From assembly GCF_964218355.1 (NCBI RefSeq), contig NZ_CAXPMC010000009.1:186001-250000 (forward strand): DNA of 64,000 nt. The letters run 5' to 3'. Made by a program: the position numbers and the translations under genes. Below, piece by piece: positions 60,537 to 64,000 of the stretch; position 1 is the stretch's first letter, and every line of letters begins with the position of its first letter. Under the pieces are notes generated by a model. The model had not been told where the DNA came from, made no database searches, and was given only the letters and a program-made list of their open reading frames with translations. Source of the stretch: Ferrovibrio sp964218355 (GTDB lineage: Bacteria > Pseudomonadota > Alphaproteobacteria > Ferrovibrionales > Ferrovibrionaceae).

Positions 60537-61652
60537 GTGACAGAGGTCGCCTCCAATTTGTCCGCCTGGCTGGCGGCAGGCTGGCCGGCGATTGACTGGC
60601 AGGCCCAAGCGCCATGGCTGGCCATGCTGCTGCTGCTGGCTGGCGGCATCGGCCTGCCGGCGGGCCTGTATGCCCTGTTCGATCGCTGGGCAGCCGGGCG
60701 CCTGCGCCTTGATACCGTGGCGCTGGCCACCCGCTATGGCGGCTTCATGAATTCCTGGGCGGTGTTCGGCCGCCATGCCAGCGACTATCGCGATCTGCGA
60801 CCGATCTTTCCCAATGCGCTGGCGGCGGAACTGGCCCGTTTCAGCGACGGCACGGCAACCATCGCAGCCCGGTTTTCCAGCCCGGTGGCGGCCGAGGCTG
60901 CTGCAGAGCGTGTATTCGGGCGGTTTGCCGCCGCCGGCATCGAATATGCCGATGCCGGGCTGTCTTTCCAGACCGGCCATGCCGGTTCCGGTTATGCCTG
61001 TGGCCAGTGGCTGGTGATCGACGACACGCTCTTTGCTTTCTATGCCGCCAGTTCGTCGGCGCTGGCAACGCGCCGGCGCTCGACCCCGGCCCTGCGGGCC
61101 CGGCGTTTCCCGGGACTGCTGCGGCTGCTGCACGGGCGGGGCGGCCATGGCGTGATGGCCGTGCTGTGGACGATGCTCTGTCTGGCCGCGGTTTCCGTGC
61201 TGGCCGAACAGGCGGCCCGGCGCCTGCCCGCAGGTGGGCCGCCACGCGATGTTTCGGAATTGCGGCTGCGTCTGGTGGCGCTGGGGCCGCCAGGCGGTCG
61301 CCTGCGCCTGCAGCCCATGGAGGATGGGCGGCGCTGGCTGGCGGTGCTGCCGGCAGACCGTCTCGGCAGTTCCGATCTGGATCGGCTTGCCGGCCGTGGC
61401 TGGATCGCGGCACTGTCCCTCGGTTTCGATACGCGACGCAGCGTCGTCAATGCTTTTCCGGTCATCGGCCGTCCCGGCAGCGATGCAGATGGCCGCATCA
61501 CGCTGCCGGAACACTGGCACAGCAACCTGCTGCTGGCGGGGACGGATGATCGGCTGGCCGCGATGGTGCGCGATGCCGTGCTGGCGGCGGGCTGGACCTG
61601 GCAGCCGCGCCTGTGGCCATGGCCACCGCTGTGGCGCGATCCGCAGGGCTGA
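60537..61652 (+). CDS. Unrecognised two-span membrane protein
   Basis: No family is recognised. The 371 residues have a hydrophobic segment near 26-47 (WLAMLLLLAGGIGLPAGLYALF) and a second near 202-222 (VMAVLWTMLCLAAVSVLAE). Between them is a soluble-looking region of about 150 residues with two conserved-looking Gly/Tyr-rich stretches, and the C-terminal half ends in WTWQPRLWPWPPLWRD, rich in Trp and Pro. It starts with a GTG and is followed 35 bases later by the rhodanese gene. It faces away from the SLT gene, with a 141-base gap that has no clear promoter. Confidence 0.75.
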   Translation: MTEVASNLSAWLAAGWPAIDWQAQAPWLAMLLLLAGGIGLPAGLYALFDRWAAGRLRLDTVALATRYGGFMNSWAVFGRHASDYRDLRPIFPNALAAELARFSDGTATIAARFSSPVAAEAAAERVFGRFAAAGIEYADAGLSFQTGHAGSGYACGQWLVIDDTLFAFYAASSSALATRRRSTPALRARRFPGLLRLLHGRGGHGVMAVLWTMLCLAAVSVLAEQAARRLPAGGPPRDVSELRLRLVALGPPGGRLRLQPMEDGRRWLAVLPADRLGSSDLDRLAGRGWIAALSLGFDTRRSVVNAFPVIGRPGSDADGRITLPEHWHSNLLLAGTDDRLAAMVRDAVLAAGWTWQPRLWPWPPLWRDPQG

Positions 61653-61687
61653 CCTATAGTTTCCGGACCCAGACCCGGGAGGAAACG

Positions 61688-62098
61688 ATGGCAAAAGGCT
61701 ACAAGGCCATGGTCGACGAGGCCATGGCGATGATCGTTACGCTGACGCCGCAGCAGGCGGCAGAAAAGCTGGGTGATCCGGACGTCGTTTTCGTCGATAT
61801 CCGCGATCCGCGCGAACTGGAGCGCGAGGGCACGATCCCGAAATCGCTGCATGCCACGCGTGGCATGCTGGAATTCTGGATCGATCCGGAAAGCCCGTAT
61901 CACCGCAAGGTTTTCGGTGAGGATCGGGAATTCATTTTCTTCTGTGCCGGCGGCCTGCGCTCGGCATTGGCCACCCGCACGGCGCTGGAGATGGGGCTGC
62001 GGCGCGCCGCCCATATCGAGGGTGGTTTCGGCGAGTGGAAGAAGCTTGGCCTGCCGGTGGCCGACTGGGCTGCGAAAGTACCGGGAGAAAGGAAATGA
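61688..62098 (+). CDS. Rhodanese-like domain protein
   Basis: Single-domain rhodanese, 136 residues, likely a cytosolic sulfurtransferase. VVFVDIRDPRELEREG (about 33-48) is the classical strand and loop, and the active Cys is C86 in FFCAGGLRSALA. The loop is CAGGLRS, matching active rhodaneses of the single-domain kind. The ATG at 61688 is preceded by GGAGGAAACG. The stop overlaps the ATG of the CoA-transferase gene (ATGA), so the three genes are probably co-translated. The sulfur acceptor is unknown. Confidence 0.9.
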   Translation: MAKGYKAMVDEAMAMIVTLTPQQAAEKLGDPDVVFVDIRDPRELEREGTIPKSLHATRGMLEFWIDPESPYHRKVFGEDREFIFFCAGGLRSALATRTALEMGLRRAAHIEGGFGEWKKLGLPVADWAAKVPGERK

Positions 62099-63228
62099 GC
62101 GGGCCGCTTGCGGGATTGCGCGTCATCGAGATGCCGGCGATCGGCCCGGTGCCGTTCTGTGGCATGCTGCTGGCGGATCTGGGGGCTGATGTGCTGCGCA
62201 TCGACCGCACCGGCGAGGTCGATCTCGGCCTGCCGGTGGAGCCTAAATACGAACTGCTCGGCCGCGGCAAACGCTCGCTGGCACTCGATCTGAAAGATCC
62301 GAAGGCCATCGCGCTGGTGCTCGACCTGTTCGCGAAGGCCGATGTCGTCATCGAAGGCTTCCGCCCTGGCGTGATGGAGCGCCTCGGGCTGGGGCCCGAT
62401 GTCGCACAGCAGCGCAACCCGAAGCTTGTCTATGGCCGCATGACCGGCTGGGGCCAGCAGGGACCGCTGGCACCTGCCGCCGGCCATGACATCAACTATA
62501 TCGCGCTGACCGGCGCCCTGCATGCTATCGGCAGGGCGGAAGGCGGGCCGGTGCCGCCCCTCAATCTGGTCGGCGATTTCGGCGGTGGTTCGCTCTATCT
62601 CGCCATGGGGGTGCTTGCGGCCCTGTTCGAACGGCAGACATCCGGCAGGGGCCAGGTGGTGGATGCGGCCATGGTCGATGGCGCGGCTTCGCTGATGACG
62701 CTGTTCTACGGCCTGAAAGGCGCCGGCCTGTGGAGCGACACGCGCGGCGGCAACATGCTGGACAGCGGCGCGCCCTGGTACGACAGCTACGAATGCGCCG
62801 ATGGCGGCTTCGTCGCCATCGGCTCGATCGAGGGCAAGTTCTATGCCGAGTTGATCCAGAAGCTTGGCCTCGATCCGAAAATCCTGCCGAAGCAGCATGA
62901 TCGTCGCAACTGGCCGAGCCTGCGCGCCGCCATCGCCGCCAGTTTCCGCACGAAGACCCGCGACGAATGGTGCCGGCTGATGGAGGGCAGCGATATCTGC
63001 TTCGCGCCAATCCTGTCGCTGGAAGAGGCGCCACGGCATCCGCATATGGCGGCGCGGGAGACTTTCGTGGCGCCCGATGGCGTGACCCAGCCGGCACCGG
63101 CACCGCGTTTCTCGCGCACGCCGGGCGGCATCGCGCACAAACCGCCGGTGCGCGGCGAGGGCGGGGCGGCCGCGCTGACTGAATGGGGCGTGACTGCGGA
63201 GGCGCAGCATGCCGCGTCTGGCGAATAA
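62095..63228 (+). CDS. CaiB/BaiF family CoA transferase, methylacyl-CoA racemase-like
   Basis: Family III CoA transferase of 377 residues with the start GPLAGLRVIEMPAIGPVPFCGMLLADLGADV. YDSYECADGGFVAIGSIEGKF (about 224-244) is characteristic of alpha-methylacyl-CoA racemase, and GHDINYIALTGAL is the usual Gly-His-Asp-containing loop. The racemase reading would fit branched-chain or bile-acid-like acyl-CoA handling, but ordinary CoA transfer is not excluded. The ATG overlaps the rhodanese stop, and its 3' end overlaps the SDR start by 20 bases. Confidence 0.9.
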   Translation: MSGPLAGLRVIEMPAIGPVPFCGMLLADLGADVLRIDRTGEVDLGLPVEPKYELLGRGKRSLALDLKDPKAIALVLDLFAKADVVIEGFRPGVMERLGLGPDVAQQRNPKLVYGRMTGWGQQGPLAPAAGHDINYIALTGALHAIGRAEGGPVPPLNLVGDFGGGSLYLAMGVLAALFERQTSGRGQVVDAAMVDGAASLMTLFYGLKGAGLWSDTRGGNMLDSGAPWYDSYECADGGFVAIGSIEGKFYAELIQKLGLDPKILPKQHDRRNWPSLRAAIAASFRTKTRDEWCRLMEGSDICFAPILSLEEAPRHPHMAARETFVAPDGVTQPAPAPRFSRTPGGIAHKPPVRGEGGAAALTEWGVTAEAQHAASGE

Positions 63229-63985
63229 GGTTGCGCTGATTACCGGTGCGGCCTCCGGTTTCGGCCGGGCGACGGCCGAACTGTTCGTGCGCGAGGGAGC
63301 ACGGGTGATCCTCACCGACCGCCAGGTTGAATCCGGCATCGCGGCGGCGGACAGGCTGGGCGATGGAGCGCGGTTCGCGCCGCTCGACGTGACCCAGGAA
63401 GACCAGTGGGCGGCGGTTGTTGCCGGGGTTAAGGCTGCGGAGGGTCGGCTGGATATCCTGGTCAACAATGCCGGGATCGGCCTGTTCCGCGATCTGACCG
63501 AGATGACCCTGGCCGAATGGCGGCTGGTGCAGGCGGTGAACAGCGACGGGGTTTTCCTTGGCTGCAAGCATGCCATACCGCTGATGCGCGACAGCGTGCA
63601 GGGACGGCGCGGTGGCGGTTCCATCGTCAACATCGCCTCGGTGGCCGGTCTGGTTGGCGCACCGCAGATGAGTGCCTATTGCGCCTCCAAGGGTGCGGCG
63701 ACCATGCTGACCAAGGCGCTGGCGATGGAGGCGGCCCATGGCCGCTGGAACATCCGGGTCAATTCGGTGCATCCGGCCTATGTCGAAACGGCACTGGTGA
63801 AGGCCCATATCGCCCAGTCGCCCGAGCCGGAAAAGACCCGGCGTTTCCTCGAAAGGCTGCAGCCTGTCGGCCGCATGGGCACGGTCGACGAGGTGGCGCA
63901 GGCGATTCTTTACCTTGCCAGCGACGAATCCAGTTTCACCACCGGTGCCGAACTGGTTGTCGACGGCGGCATGACTGCGCAATAA
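63209..63985 (+). CDS. Short-chain dehydrogenase/reductase
   Basis: NAD(P)-dependent oxidoreductase of the classical SDR family, 258 residues. TGAASGFGRATAELF (12-26) is the cofactor loop, DVTQEDQW and NNAGIG (86-91) are standard, and the catalytic set is S144, Y157 and K161 in SAYCASKG. The final AELVVDGGMTAQ is typical. The residue after the second strand is Asp (D37), which favours NAD over NADP. The substrate is unknown; the racemase-like neighbour suggests an acyl-CoA hydroxy compound. The last 15 bases of the window follow its stop and hold nothing to call. Confidence 0.93.
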   Translation: MPRLANKVALITGAASGFGRATAELFVREGARVILTDRQVESGIAAADRLGDGARFAPLDVTQEDQWAAVVAGVKAAEGRLDILVNNAGIGLFRDLTEMTLAEWRLVQAVNSDGVFLGCKHAIPLMRDSVQGRRGGGSIVNIASVAGLVGAPQMSAYCASKGAATMLTKALAMEAAHGRWNIRVNSVHPAYVETALVKAHIAQSPEPEKTRRFLERLQPVGRMGTVDEVAQAILYLASDESSFTTGAELVVDGGMTAQ

Positions 63986-64000
63986 ATCCCCGACAGAAGC

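Noticed and set aside
60396..61694. 714-codon minus frame that runs into the SLT protein
   Set aside because: It is antisense to the unknown membrane gene; the SLT gene begins at 60395 with a plausible ATG.
1..64000. CRISPR, insertion sequence, prophage, tRNA or rRNA
   Set aside because: No repeat-spacer array, transposase, terminal inverted repeats of IS type, phage gene or stable-RNA structure was seen when reading both strands.

Overview
The window is ordinary-density chromosomal DNA from a GC-rich Gram-negative bacterium, almost certainly an alphaproteobacterium and most likely Rhodospirillales-like. The clues are alphaproteobacterial gene sets and neighbourhoods: a DnaA-related Hda-type protein behind DUF2066 and PerM genes; aroQ-accB-accC-aat next to DUF2155, MlaD and NDUFA12-type genes; ppk-ppx near rnd-aspS; a ThiS-ThiG fusion; a B12-dependent ribonucleotide reductase; and LptF for a lipopolysaccharide outer membrane. 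I saw no tRNA, rRNA, insertion sequence, prophage or CRISPR array. Base and codon use look uniform, so nothing points clearly to recent transfer. The genus is not assigned.

Layout. 1-5.4 kb: the 5' part of lptF, then pepA, holC, a YheS-like ABC-F ATPase and ndk; two inverted copies of a three-hairpin palindromic repeat bracket holC to ndk. 5.4-12.5 kb: purM-purN divergent from DUF2066-perM-hda, a small DUF4169 gene, mntH, a 342-base gap holding a helically phased TGG array, and a SixA-like phosphatase. 12.5-21.8 kb: polyphosphate metabolism (ppk, ppx), a LysE exporter, rnd, aspS, marC and an esterase. 21.8-27.5 kb: a CAP-domain protein, the large nrdJ and two small genes (DUF2059-like, HD hydrolase). 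27.6-32.0 kb: NDUFA12, mlaD and DUF2155 face aroQ-accB-accC-aat.

32.2-36.6 kb: a membrane histidine kinase, an unrecognised 566-residue low-complexity protein and an MBL-fold hydrolase. 36.6-43.3 kb: tyrosine/homogentisate catabolism (hppD, hmgA, a fumarylacetoacetase-family gene and, separately, maiA). A divergent MarR regulator sits over a perfect 18-base palindrome that overlaps both promoters. A carboxymuconolactone decarboxylase-like gene, a DedA gene and thiSG are interspersed. 43.3-53.3 kb: gph, then a tight run glmU-glmS-phosphatase-gor-cobU-cobQ, then cbiB and cobD. The cobalamin genes make the coenzyme that nrdJ needs. 53.3-57.2 kb: potF-potG-potH-potI polyamine uptake. 57.4-64 kb: a GT4 glycosyltransferase, a 2-hydroxyacid dehydrogenase, an SLT-domain protein, an unknown two-span membrane protein and an overlapping rhodanese/CoA-transferase/SDR operon.

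Most of the window is housekeeping. The parts least explained by known families are the protein at 34153-35853 with the palindrome in front of it, the phased array at 11831-11909, and the membrane protein at 60537-61652. Promoters and operators below were found by eye and are untested. Start codons were moved from the longest frame where the family's usual N-terminus, a ribosome binding site or an upstream stop argued for it.
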